DNA of 64,000 bases from G001797105 sp964528155. Lineage in GTDB: Bacteria; Chloroflexota; Anaerolineae; Anaerolineales; E44-bin32. Of this stretch, positions 33,604 to 41,723 are shown piece after piece. The position numbers were made by a program, and so were the translations under genes. Under the pieces are notes generated by a model. It ran no database searches. It worked only from the letters and a program-made list of their open reading frames with translations, and was not told the origin of the DNA. Within the stretch, counting starts at the first letter, position 1, and the number at the start of each line of letters is the position of its first letter. The stretch spans positions 30,597-94,596 of the forward strand of contig CAZGRL010000006.1 of the NCBI GenBank assembly GCA_964528155.1. The letters run 5' to 3'.

Positions 33604-34443
33604 GTGACGTATCTCTCCTCAAAACTGACAGCCCAGGATGGTATTGGCTTGCATTTCGCGCGCTGGGAGCCGGAGGGCACTCCGCGAGCGATCGTTTTCC
33701 TCATTCACGGCCTTGGGGAACACACTGGTCGCTACGCTCACGTCGCCGACGCCCTCAACGGTGCAGGCATCGCTTGCTGGGGGATCGACTTGCGCGGCCA
33801 TGGCCAATCTGACGGACCGCGCGGGCATACGCCCAGCCTGGAGCGACTGCTGGACGATGTGTCCTTGATGATGCGTCAGAACAGCCGCATCAAGCCGGCT
33901 TTCCTCTACGGACACAGTCTCGGCGCTACGCTCGCGCTCCAATTCGGACGCCTCCGTCCCGAAGGGCTGTCCGGGCTGGTCGCTTCCGCCGCGTGGCTTC
34001 GGCTCAGATTCGAACCCCCGCGCTACAAGATCATCATGGCCAGGGTCATCCCCAGGTTCGCCCCCGGGCTGACCCTTTCGAACGGGCTAGACGTCCAGGC
34101 GCTATCCCGGGACAAGTCGGTTGTGGCCGCTTACGTCGACGACCCCCTGGTTCACGATCGAATCACGGCGCAATTGGGCGCCGTCATGCTGACCCTGGCA
34201 GACGATCTCCTCGCTCACCCGGGGGACTTCAGGCTCCCGTTGCTGATGATGCATGGCGAAGAGGATAACCTCACCGATCCGGCGGCGACCTGCACTTTCT
34301 TCGAAGGCGTGGGAAGTCTTGACAAGACTCTCAGGCTTTGGCCCGGGCTCTTCCATGAGATTCACAACGAACCAGAGCAGCACGAGGTCATCGCCCAGAT
34401 CGTGTCCTGGCTCGAGGCGCACGTCGAGTCAGCGCCAGACTGA
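33604..34443 (+). CDS. Alpha/beta hydrolase, monoacylglycerol-lipase type
   Basis: This 279-residue serine hydrolase shows the oxyanion segment FLIHGLGEHTGRY, WGIDLRGHGQSDGPRGH, the nucleophile elbow LYGHSLGATLA, Asp in GEEDNLTDP and His in FHEIHNEP, which match the hydrolase_4/monoglyceride lipase group. No signal peptide. GTG 33604 is chosen because of the AAGGAAAGG ribosome-binding site and start of homology; the longer upstream reading is non-conserved. Confidence 0.9.
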   Translation: MTYLSSKLTAQDGIGLHFARWEPEGTPRAIVFLIHGLGEHTGRYAHVADALNGAGIACWGIDLRGHGQSDGPRGHTPSLERLLDDVSLMMRQNSRIKPAFLYGHSLGATLALQFGRLRPEGLSGLVASAAWLRLRFEPPRYKIIMARVIPRFAPGLTLSNGLDVQALSRDKSVVAAYVDDPLVHDRITAQLGAVMLTLADDLLAHPGDFRLPLLMMHGEEDNLTDPAATCTFFEGVGSLDKTLRLWPGLFHEIHNEPEQHEVIAQIVSWLEAHVESAPD

Positions 34444-34546
34444 TAGTCGGCATCAACATACACTGGATGAAGGTCTGCGCCACGGTCGGGGCGTCTGCAT
34501 CCGGAGTTGCACTCCCTTGGGGAAGATTAGTGGATTTGGGTTTGTT

Positions 34547-34562
34547 GGGGGGGGGGGGGGGG
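34547..34562 (+). repeat. Homopolymer of 16 G
   Basis: Sixteen consecutive G residues are followed by CAAAAAAG and A/C-rich low-complexity DNA up to about 34640, unlike the rest of the window. It lies upstream of the DsbA-like gene. It may be a slippage-prone regulatory tract or a sequencing/assembly artefact. Confidence 0.9.
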
Positions 34563-34694
34563 CAAAAAAGCCAAAACCACCAACTCTACACAGCGGGGTG
34601 GAAACAAAAACCCGGGACACCCCACAAAAAGCGAGGATAGACAAAGGCGGTCTTTTATGGCACGATACTTGGACTCTTGTAGCATGGAGGCTGC

Positions 34695-35408
34695 ATGGCG
34701 AAGAGGTCCGCTTACCGAGAGAAGCATCGACAGCAACAACAGCGCCGCCGCCTGACGATCATCATCGTCGTCAGTATAGCCGCACTGGCGGTGGTCGCAT
34801 TGCTGATCCTGCCGAACTACCTCCCCGTCGGAGAAGTCGCCTCTGTGACCCCACGCGCTCGCCCGGATGCACAGGGCATGACCATGGGGAACCCGGACGC
34901 GCCAGTGCGTATCGACGTGTTCGAAGACTTCCAGTGTCCCTCGTGTCGAGCATTCACGGAGAACTACGAACCCTTGCTGATTGCCAACGACATTGCCAGC
35001 GGCCGGGTGTACTACGTGTTCCGCAATTGGGCTTTTATTGGGCCCGAATCCCTCCAGGCCGCCAACGCCGTAATGTGCGCCAACGCTCAAGGACGCTTCT
35101 GGGACTACCATGACATGCTGTTTGCCAATCAGACCGGTGAGAATGTCGGCGCTTTCTCCGACAGACGCTTGGTGGCATTCGCCGAGCAACTTGGATTGAA
35201 CATGGCCGATTTCAATGCGTGCTTCGATAAGAACGAGTATCAGGCCGAGATCCAGAATGACTATTCCGAGGGGAAACAGATGGGAGTCAGCGGCACGCCA
35301 GCTGTCTTTGTCAATAGCGTGCAAATCGCGCCGGGCTTTATCCCCAGCTACGATCAGATCGTACAGGCAATCGACGACGCCATCGGCGGGACTCCGATCG
35401 CGCCCTGA
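34695..35408 (+). CDS. DsbA/DsbG-like membrane-anchored thiol-disulfide oxidoreductase
   Basis: The 237-residue protein has a basic N-terminus, one membrane helix (LTIIIVVSIAALAVVALLIL) and an extracytoplasmic thioredoxin_4 domain with the CPSC active site (Cys81, Cys84) in VFEDFQCPSCRAF and the cis-Pro loop GVSGTPAVFVN. It should introduce or reshuffle disulfides in secreted proteins. The three cysteine-rich LysM/M23 lipoproteins are possible clients. The stop is followed by a strong hairpin. Confidence 0.9.
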   Translation: MAKRSAYREKHRQQQQRRRLTIIIVVSIAALAVVALLILPNYLPVGEVASVTPRARPDAQGMTMGNPDAPVRIDVFEDFQCPSCRAFTENYEPLLIANDIASGRVYYVFRNWAFIGPESLQAANAVMCANAQGRFWDYHDMLFANQTGENVGAFSDRRLVAFAEQLGLNMADFNACFDKNEYQAEIQNDYSEGKQMGVSGTPAVFVNSVQIAPGFIPSYDQIVQAIDDAIGGTPIAP

Positions 35409-35446
35409 TCGTCCATCGAGATCGCATCACTCTGGTCCAGGACAAA

Positions 35447-35479
35447 AAGTGCGGCGGGTCAACCTCACCCGCCGCACTT
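35447..35479. terminator. Strong bidirectional terminator
   Basis: Perfect 13-base arms (35447-35459 and 35467-35479) with a 7-base loop. On the minus strand the stem is followed by a short T-rich run, so it terminates the DUF554 transcript. It also lies 39 bases after the DsbA-like stop. Confidence 0.8.
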
Positions 35480-35569
35480 ACATCTTCACCCTCGCTTTGG
35501 GTCACCCGGACCGAGCTATGTGACCGGGGCTCCAGTGGAAGCGGAAGCCCCTCGTCTCACAGATGATCG

Positions 35570-36280
35570 TCAGATCCGACCAATCCACTGCATAAACCAG
35601 ACGATGGCCGGGGATACGGCCAGGGCTGGCAGCAGATTGCCGGTCCTGATCGGCTTGAGCTCGAGCAGGCTTCCGATCGACAACCCCATGAGCAGGATCC
35701 CGCCGACGGCGGTCAGCTCGGCCGTCATCGGATCGGTCAGGATGCTGCGCGCCTGCGCCGCCAGCAGAGTAAGCCCGCCCTGGTACACGATGACAGTCAG
35801 GATCGAGAACATCACGCCGATCCCCAAGGTCGAGGCGAACGCCAGCGCGGCAAAACCGTCCATCACGGATTTGATCGCCAGAAGTTGGTAATCGCCGAGC
35901 AATCCATCCTGAATCGAACCGATGATGGTCATGGGCCCGACACAGAAAAGCAGACTTGCGGCCAGGAAACCGCGCACAAAGCGATTGCCTTCGCTCTCCT
36001 GATCGCCGGCCGCGAACTTCGTCTCCAGCCATGATCCCAACGCCCGCAGACGGTCCTCGATACGCCACCATTCCCCGAGCAGTCCCCCGATCAGCAACCC
36101 GCCGAGTGCGATCAGTGGGTTTTTCGTCTGGAGGAACATCTGGATGCCGATGGCGAAAGTGAACAGCCCCAGTCCGGCCATGACGGTCTGGCGGACTCTC
36201 TCTGGAAGGCGCGAGCCGATAGCCATCCCAAGCTGGGCGCCCACAACAATCGTGACAACGTTCAGAATGGTGCCGGTCAA
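35570..36280 (-). CDS. DUF554 family integral membrane protein
   Basis: The 236-residue protein has 6-7 membrane segments and the DUF554 blocks GTILNVVTIVVGAQLG, NPLIALGGLLIGGLLGEWWRIEDRL, FVRGFLAASLLFCVGPMTIIGSIQDGL, and LTAVGGILLMGLSIGSLLEL. Function unknown; a transport role is often suggested. TTG start overlaps the stop of the adenosyltransferase gene (TTGA). Confidence 0.88.
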   Translation of the reverse strand: MTGTILNVVTIVVGAQLGMAIGSRLPERVRQTVMAGLGLFTFAIGIQMFLQTKNPLIALGGLLIGGLLGEWWRIEDRLRALGSWLETKFAAGDQESEGNRFVRGFLAASLLFCVGPMTIIGSIQDGLLGDYQLLAIKSVMDGFAALAFASTLGIGVMFSILTVIVYQGGLTLLAAQARSILTDPMTAELTAVGGILLMGLSIGSLLELKPIRTGNLLPALAVSPAIVWFMQWIGRI

Positions 36281-36834
36281 TCCGGCCTGCCTTTGGCCAG
36301 GCTCGGCGAGTCAACGCCGGCAGCCTGCGTCTCGAACAGAGCCAGAATAAAACACAGGGACGACAGGCGATTGAGGTAGGCCAAGACCATCCCGTTGGAG
36401 AGACCGCCCTCATGCATCAGGCGAGATACCAGACGCTCGGCGCGCCGGACGACTGTTCGCGCCAGGTCAAAAGCTGCGCCGGCGAGTGAGTCCCCTCCCA
36501 GCACGAAGTCCTTCGGCATGTTGACATTGGGCCCGATCCGGTCGATGTTCGCCTCGATCCACTCGAGACGAACCCGATCCACCGATTCGAAGCGCGCCGC
36601 GTTATCATCCGTCGAGGCCAGCTCCGACATCACGCGATACAGGTCGCGTTGGATCTCCATTGTCAGACGGCGGCCTTCGTCGGTCTTCGCCAGGGCGCGC
36701 GCCAGACCCAGCGCGGCCGAAGCCTCGTCCACAGTTCCATAGGCCTCCGGCCTCAGGTCATGCTTCGGCACCCGGCCCTCACCCAGCAGGCCGGTATATC
36801 CGTCGTCGCCTTGCCCGGAATAGAAGGATGACAT
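36277..36834 (-). CDS. PduO-type cob(I)alamin adenosyltransferase
   Basis: This 185-residue enzyme transfers the adenosyl group of ATP to cob(I)alamin, making coenzyme B12. Motifs: YTGLLGEGRVPKHDLRPEAYGTVDEASAALGLAR (N-terminal ATP-binding face, read in two parts), FVLGGDSLAGAAFDLARTVVRRAERL, and LAYLNRLSSLCFILAL. ATG 36834 is 7 bases from a minus-strand TATAAT, so it is probably leaderless; the longer reading upstream crosses that promoter. Confidence 0.9.
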   Translation of the reverse strand: MSSFYSGQGDDGYTGLLGEGRVPKHDLRPEAYGTVDEASAALGLARALAKTDEGRRLTMEIQRDLYRVMSELASTDDNAARFESVDRVRLEWIEANIDRIGPNVNMPKDFVLGGDSLAGAAFDLARTVVRRAERLVSRLMHEGGLSNGMVLAYLNRLSSLCFILALFETQAAGVDSPSLAKGRPD

Positions 36835-36841
36835 GTTGGCG

Positions 36842-36847
36842 ATTATA
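36842..36847 (-). promoter_or_regulatory. -10 TATAAT of the cobalamin adenosyltransferase gene
   Basis: TATAATCGCC on the minus strand, 7 bases from ATG 36834. It lies back to back with the comEA promoter (36854-36882), so the two transcripts share a compact divergent control region. Confidence 0.55.
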
Positions 36848-36853
36848 ACTGCT

Positions 36854-36882
36854 TTGAATCGCGACCTCGTCTCCTCTATAAT
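36854..36882 (+). promoter_or_regulatory. Promoter of comEA
   Basis: TTGAAT (36854-36859), 17-base spacer, TATAAT (36877-36882). The leader is about 60 bases with a GGGGG-type ribosome-binding site before ATG 36951. Confidence 0.6.
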
Positions 36883-36950
36883 GTTCCTGAGGTCTCCTCG
36901 CTCCCGGGTGCTCACCAGACAGCATCCGATTCGACCAGGGGGTTGCACCC

Positions 36951-37511
36951 ATGTTCCGACGTGGCAGCATCTATCTCGCAGGGCTTCTGACCGGCCTGCT
37001 CGCGTCCGGCCTGCTGTACCTCATGGTATCCAAGCCCCGGGGCGAGCCCGTTCGTCTGCTGCCGCCGCCCACTCTCCGCCCGGTCAGTGTTCACGTCGTT
37101 GGTGCGGTTCAGGTGCCTGGCGTCTACCAGCTGCCACGAGGGTCGATCGTGCAGGACGCCCTCGCCGCTGCCGGGGGCCCGGCGGCCGAGGCGGATCTGG
37201 CCGCGATCAATCTGGCTGCCGGTCTATCCGACAGCCAGCAGGTGTACGTGCCATCCGTCGGAGAAACGCCTCCGCCCGTTCAGCGTCAGGGGTCGTCTAG
37301 CCTAGCCGCTGGAGACACTCTCCTCAATCTGAACACCGCCACCGCTCCGGAGCTGGAGCGACTGCCAGGCATTGGACCGAGTCTGGCTCAGGCGATTATC
37401 GAATACCGCGAAGGCAACGGGCCATTCCAGCGACCGCAAGATCTGCTCGAGGTTCCGGGCATCGGGCCAGCCAAACTGGCCCAGATCGAGGATCTGATCA
37501 CCGCCCCGTGA
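36951..37511 (+). CDS. comEA: ComEA-like DNA-binding competence protein
   Basis: The 186-residue protein has one N-terminal membrane helix (IYLAGLLTGLLASGLLYLMV), an SLBB domain (VSVHVVGAVQVPGVYQLPRGSIVQDALAAAGG) and a C-terminal helix-hairpin-helix pair (LNLNTATAPELERLPGIGPSLAQAIIEYRE; DLLEVPGIGPAKLAQI). ComEA binds incoming DNA during natural transformation. The channel gene comEC does not follow; downstream is a 415-base gap. Confidence 0.9.
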   Translation: MFRRGSIYLAGLLTGLLASGLLYLMVSKPRGEPVRLLPPPTLRPVSVHVVGAVQVPGVYQLPRGSIVQDALAAAGGPAAEADLAAINLAAGLSDSQQVYVPSVGETPPPVQRQGSSSLAAGDTLLNLNTATAPELERLPGIGPSLAQAIIEYREGNGPFQRPQDLLEVPGIGPAKLAQIEDLITAP

Positions 37512-37926
37512 TCCCTCGCCCTGCAGGATCGACACACGCGCTCCAGCCCTCCCCCATCCGGAGATCGCCGACAGCACAGCAGTCCCCAGGGTTCTCCTTG
37601 TCTCACGCTCACCACTGTTGTATCCTGCCTGGAGGGTGTCTTCACCTCACCCACGCGGAGCGAAGTTTCATTGGCACGTCACGATAGCTTCCGAGCAGTC
37701 AATGTTCAGCGACTTCAGGTCATGTGCTGCTCCGGGTCACGCGTGGGCTGAACGTTCACCGGCCTCACTGGTGTACGTCCGGGCTCGACTGGCGACGTAT
37801 TTCCGGCTGAGGCCTGCCGCCGAAAGTCCAGGCGCCGCGCTCAGTTGTCATGCACCATCTCTGACCGCGCCGGGCAGTGAAGATGGATGCGGCGAACAAG
37901 CAAAGAGATGAAAGGAGGCATTGACT
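37512..37926. other. Gene-free interval between comEA and mscS
   Basis: 415 bases with no convincing gene; the short ORFs here lack family features. TTGTCT (37598-37603) and TATCCT (37621-37626), 17 bases apart, form a weak promoter candidate for mscS. Confidence 0.4.
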
Positions 37927-39003
37927 ATGCCGGGATTTGTCGCCGGGTGGGAAGACCTGCTGATCTCACTGGGCATCTTGCTCGGAGCTGGCGTCGCAGG
38001 CCTGATCGTTCATCGAGTTGCCTTTGGGATCGCCTCCTCGCTTGGCAGCAAAACGAGGACGGATGTCGACAATGCCTCGATCCGCCACGCCCGGAGACCC
38101 GGCCGGCTGATCATCCCGACGCTCGCCTGTCTCTTTGTGCTTCCCGTACTGCAATTCTCCGCGACGACGATTGCGACCTTGCGGCAAATCATCGGCCTGG
38201 TCTTGATCGCCGCAGTTGGATGGACCGCGGCTGAGTTGACATTTGTCGTCGAGGATGTGCTTGAAGCTCGATATGAGATTAAGGCTGAGGACAACCTGCA
38301 GGCTCGCCAGATCCTGACGCAGGTTCAGGTCTTGCGCCGGATCGCAGTCATCGTGATCGCGGTCGTGACGCTTTCGGTCATGCTCATGACGTTTCCAGAT
38401 GTGAGGAGTATCGGCGCCAGCATTCTGGCGTCGGCCGGGCTGGCCGGGCTTGTTGTGGGCATGGCTGCCCGGCCCGCGCTATCGAACGTCATCGCCGGGA
38501 TCCAGATCGCCCTGTCTCAACCGATGAGGATTGATGATGTCGTGGTGGTTGAGGGTGAATGGGGCAAGATCGAAGAGATCACCGCGACTTATGTCATTGT
38601 TCAGATCTGGGATCTTCGAAGGCTGGTCCTCCCTCTGACCTACTTCATCGAGAAGCCTTTCGAGAATTGGACTCGCCAGAAGGCCGAAATCATGGGAACT
38701 GTGCTCCTCTACGCCGACTACAGCGTGCCGGTCGAAGATATCCGACGCCAATTGCACGATGAGCTCAAAGCCTCCGATCTGTGGGACGGTCGAGTCTGGA
38801 GCCTACAGGTGACGAACGCCACGGAGAGAACGGTTGAGCTTCGCGCCCTGATGAGCGCGGCAGACTCGGGAAAGCTGTGGGACTTACGATGTCTGATCCG
38901 CGAGAGACTCGTCGGTTACCTCCAGGAAAAATATCCCGCCAGCCTTCCCACCTTCCGGGCCGAGGTCGTCCAGCTCACGCGGAGTGGCAGTTCTGTGGGA
39001 TGA
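37927..39003 (+). CDS. MscS family small-conductance mechanosensitive channel
   Basis: The 358-residue protein has several N-terminal membrane helices and the MscS pore and beta domain: ILASAGLAGLVVGMAARPALSNVIAGIQIALSQPMRIDDVV (read in parts), VEGEWGKIEEITATYVIVQIWDLRRLVLPLTYF, and ENWTRQKAEIMGTV. Such channels release solutes on osmotic downshock. ATG 37927 has an AAAGGAGG site 8 bases upstream, better spaced than for the TTG at 37921. Confidence 0.9.
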   Translation: MPGFVAGWEDLLISLGILLGAGVAGLIVHRVAFGIASSLGSKTRTDVDNASIRHARRPGRLIIPTLACLFVLPVLQFSATTIATLRQIIGLVLIAAVGWTAAELTFVVEDVLEARYEIKAEDNLQARQILTQVQVLRRIAVIVIAVVTLSVMLMTFPDVRSIGASILASAGLAGLVVGMAARPALSNVIAGIQIALSQPMRIDDVVVVEGEWGKIEEITATYVIVQIWDLRRLVLPLTYFIEKPFENWTRQKAEIMGTVLLYADYSVPVEDIRRQLHDELKASDLWDGRVWSLQVTNATERTVELRALMSAADSGKLWDLRCLIRERLVGYLQEKYPASLPTFRAEVVQLTRSGSSVG

Positions 39004-39168
39004 CGCAGGTTGACCCGGCGGATAGGTCGCCATTCAGCACTTCGTCCAGCGGCGCCAGAGAAACAGGGATTTTCTGGGTGGCCTCAGGGGGTCGACAACA
39101 TTGTCCCGGCTGCATCAATCGCTTTGGGGTCCGCCAGCCGGCCGATTCGCCCCTGCAAGCCCCAAGGG

Positions 39169-39174
39169 TATAAT
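39169..39174 (+). promoter_or_regulatory. -10 TATAAT of mutM, probable leaderless transcript
   Basis: TATAATCCGCGAC ends 8 bases before ATG 39183, leaving no room for a ribosome-binding site. Confidence 0.55.
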
Positions 39175-39182
39175 CCGCGACA

Positions 39183-40010
39183 ATGCCCGAACTGCCCGAA
39201 GTCGAAACGATTGCACAGGCGCTAAAGGAAGGCTACGGCGGCCGGCCTCCCCTGCCGGGAAAGCGCATCGAGGGTCTGAGCTTGCGCTGGCCGCGGCATA
39301 TCGCCGAGCCTTCGGTTCCCGTCTTCCGCCGCCGCATGCGCGGCCAGACTATCCACGACGTCAGTCGCCGGGGAAAGTACTTCGTCATGCCTCTCGACGA
39401 AGGCACACTCCTGGTCCATCTCAAGATGAGTGGCGACTTGAAGGTCACGGAGCGTCGGACGGCCCGCGGCAGGTTTGAGCACACGATTCTGCACCTTGAC
39501 GGCGATTGGGATCTTCGATTCAGCGATGCCCGCAAATTCGGCAAGATGTATCTGCTCGCTGACCCGGATCGGCTTTTAGGTCCTCTGGGACCGGAGCCCC
39601 TATCTCGAGGCTTCACGCCTGCTGTGCTTGCTGCGCACCTGGCTCAACACGACCGGCGACTCAAGCCGCTTCTGCTCGATCAGACATTCGTCGCCGGTCT
39701 GGGGAACATCTACGCCGATGAGGCACTTCACCGGGCCCGCCTTCATCCGCTGCGCCGCAGCCGTAGCCTGACCTCGGATGAGGTCGGCGCGCTTTGGCGC
39801 GGTATTCGAGCCGCATTGCGGCAGGGCATCCGCCACAACGGAGCAAGCATCGATTGGGTGTATCGCGGTGGGGATTTCCAGAATCACTTCCGTGTGTATC
39901 AGCGAGCTGGAGAAGCGTGTCCTGTGTGCGGAACCACGATCGTCCGCACGGAGATCGGCCAACGGAGCAGTCACTTCTGTCCCCGTTGCCAACCGGAGCC
40001 AGAGCCATGA
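39183..40010 (+). CDS. mutM: Formamidopyrimidine-DNA glycosylase
   Basis: MutM/Fpg removes oxidised purines such as 8-oxoguanine. The 275-residue protein begins MPELPEVETIAQAL, giving catalytic Pro2 and Glu3. It has the beta-clamp LVHLKMSGDL, the H2TH segment LLDQTFVAGLGNIYADEALHRARLHP (read in parts) and a C-terminal zinc finger CPVCGTTIVRTEIGQRSSHFCPRCQ (read in parts). The next gene overlaps its stop as ATGA. Confidence 0.96.
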   Translation: MPELPEVETIAQALKEGYGGRPPLPGKRIEGLSLRWPRHIAEPSVPVFRRRMRGQTIHDVSRRGKYFVMPLDEGTLLVHLKMSGDLKVTERRTARGRFEHTILHLDGDWDLRFSDARKFGKMYLLADPDRLLGPLGPEPLSRGFTPAVLAAHLAQHDRRLKPLLLDQTFVAGLGNIYADEALHRARLHPLRRSRSLTSDEVGALWRGIRAALRQGIRHNGASIDWVYRGGDFQNHFRVYQRAGEACPVCGTTIVRTEIGQRSSHFCPRCQPEPEP

Positions 40011-40801
40011 TCGACGATCAACTTCTCGTCGGGATCGTTCTCATCGCCGCGGGTGTTGCCATTGGCCTCCTGGCATACGCCCTCGTATTGAACCGGCGGG
40101 AGGGCGTGCAGAATGGGGAGGCCGACGCGGAGCCGCCTTCAGAGATGGAGATAGAGGGCGCCACTGAAGCACAGGCCGAGGAACCAGACGAGGACCAGGC
40201 CGAGCAAACCCAGGTTGAAGGGCAGGTAGACGAGGCGCCTGAGGCGATTGAGCTTGAGGAAGAGGCCGAGCTCTCCCGACAGTCCGGAACGGATGAGACG
40301 GAACGTCCGGTCGATGAGCAGCTCTCGGTTTCGCCCGCCGAACTTGTGAGCGAGCCGGCCGATGAAGCCCCGCCTGTTCCAGCCGGACGCCGAGCTATTG
40401 CCACCCTCATGCGTGACACCAGAACCGGAAAGCTCGCGTTGATCGTCGGCGATCGCGAATACGCCAACCCCTCGGAGCTCAAGGGCACCAACGACTGGTT
40501 TGGCGTCGAAGAGGCTTCAAGAGACCTGGTCGACTGGCTGAGTGACGCCCAGCCACCTGGAGCACGAGCAAGGAGAACCCCTCCGAGGGCAAAGAGTCTG
40601 GTCGATGAAGTCAACGAGATCCTCGAGCAGAAACTTGCCGAATCGGGGTTGATCAATCGTGGCGTACGTCTCAATGAAGACCGCGACGGCTCGGTTCGGG
40701 TCTATATCGGGCTACAGGCTTACACGCTGGATGAGGTGCCAGACCCCGAGGTTCGAGAGGTCATTCGGCAGGCAGTGGCCGAGTGGGAGGGGCGCAAATA
40801 G
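40007..40801 (+). CDS. Hypothetical membrane-anchored acidic protein
   Basis: The 264-residue protein has an N-terminal helix (LLVGIVLIAAGVAIGLLAYALVL), about 95 residues dominated by Glu, Ala, Gln and Asp, then a folded part (RRAIATLMRDTRTGKLALIVGDREY ... LVDEVNEILEQKLAESGLINRGVRL). No family recognised. It is coupled to mutM by ATGA and ends 1 base from the convergent hydrolase gene. Its link to DNA repair, if any, is unknown. Confidence 0.72.
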   Translation: MIDDQLLVGIVLIAAGVAIGLLAYALVLNRREGVQNGEADAEPPSEMEIEGATEAQAEEPDEDQAEQTQVEGQVDEAPEAIELEEEAELSRQSGTDETERPVDEQLSVSPAELVSEPADEAPPVPAGRRAIATLMRDTRTGKLALIVGDREYANPSELKGTNDWFGVEEASRDLVDWLSDAQPPGARARRTPPRAKSLVDEVNEILEQKLAESGLINRGVRLNEDRDGSVRVYIGLQAYTLDEVPDPEVREVIRQAVAEWEGRK

Positions 40802-40802
40802 G

Positions 40803-41651
40803 CTAGGCTTCGATCTCTAGCGGCTGAAGTTCCCGGCGAGCTCCACGTTCGACAAGCCGCGCAGCAGGCGTGTAGGGGTCATGTTCGAAGAATAGCCAGG
40901 CTTTCTCCTGCAGTGCCCATTCTTGCCAGCGCTCCTTGGTGGCGATGTTCTCCAAAGGCAAGACATCGTAGGATGTCAGCCAGGCTGTCCGGAGGAAGTG
41001 AACGGCATACGAAGCCATGTCGGCCACATACAGTGCGCGCCACTCCCCCGAGCGTAGCATGATCGATTGGTGGCCGCGTGTGTGCCCGGCAGTGACGACA
41101 CACAGCACTTCATCCGTAACCTCGTAGTCCCCGTGTAGAAGCTGCAATTTCCCCTGACGCATGACGGAGTCGAAGTTGTCCAAATGATACGTGCCGCGCG
41201 TCCTGGCATCGACGTGGCTGGCTTCAGCCCATTCCATCCGTTGAACGAGGTAAGTCGCCTTCGGGAAAGTCGGCATCGCAGCCTTGCCTCTCCAGCACGT
41301 ATTTCCTCCGCAGTGATCAGCATGCAGATGCGTATTGATCACGATGTCCACGTCTTCCGGAGATACACCGAGTCTCTCGAGTTCGGAGATCAGGCCGCCT
41401 TCGGGGCGAGTACGGTGCCAGGTGGCATTCTCATCCTCAGACAGCTTGTCGCCCAAACCGGTGTCGATGAGGATGGTTTTCCCTCTCGAATGGACCAGCA
41501 GGCAGTTCAGAACCATCGGCACCAGGTTCTCTTCCGAGGGGTCGAAGTAACGCTGATACAGCCCGCGCGGGACGAGGCCAAACGGCCCACCGGCGTCGAC
41601 CTCGACTCGCCCATCACTGACGATGTGGAATTCCAGGTCACCAACCTTCAT
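40803..41651 (-). CDS. Metallo-beta-lactamase fold hydrolase
   Basis: The 282-residue protein has the binuclear-metal motif HLHADHCGG, a second His in VTAGHTRGHQSIM, Asp in LYVADMASY and His in FFEHDPYTP. Close in plan to quorum-quenching lactonases and related N-acyl hydrolases, but the substrate is not predictable. No signal peptide. Confidence 0.88.
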   Translation of the reverse strand: MKVGDLEFHIVSDGRVEVDAGGPFGLVPRGLYQRYFDPSEENLVPMVLNCLLVHSRGKTILIDTGLGDKLSEDENATWHRTRPEGGLISELERLGVSPEDVDIVINTHLHADHCGGNTCWRGKAAMPTFPKATYLVQRMEWAEASHVDARTRGTYHLDNFDSVMRQGKLQLLHGDYEVTDEVLCVVTAGHTRGHQSIMLRSGEWRALYVADMASYAVHFLRTAWLTSYDVLPLENIATKERWQEWALQEKAWLFFEHDPYTPAARLVERGARRELQPLEIEA

Positions 41652-41723
41652 CTGCGCCTCTCGTCGTCCCGAGCTATCTTCACCGTCCCCTGAATTGCAC
41701 CACCTCCTCGCCCAACACCAGGT

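Noticed and set aside
37618..37911. 97-codon ORF in the comEA-mscS gap
   Set aside because: No ribosome-binding site, no motif, composition unlike neighbouring proteins.
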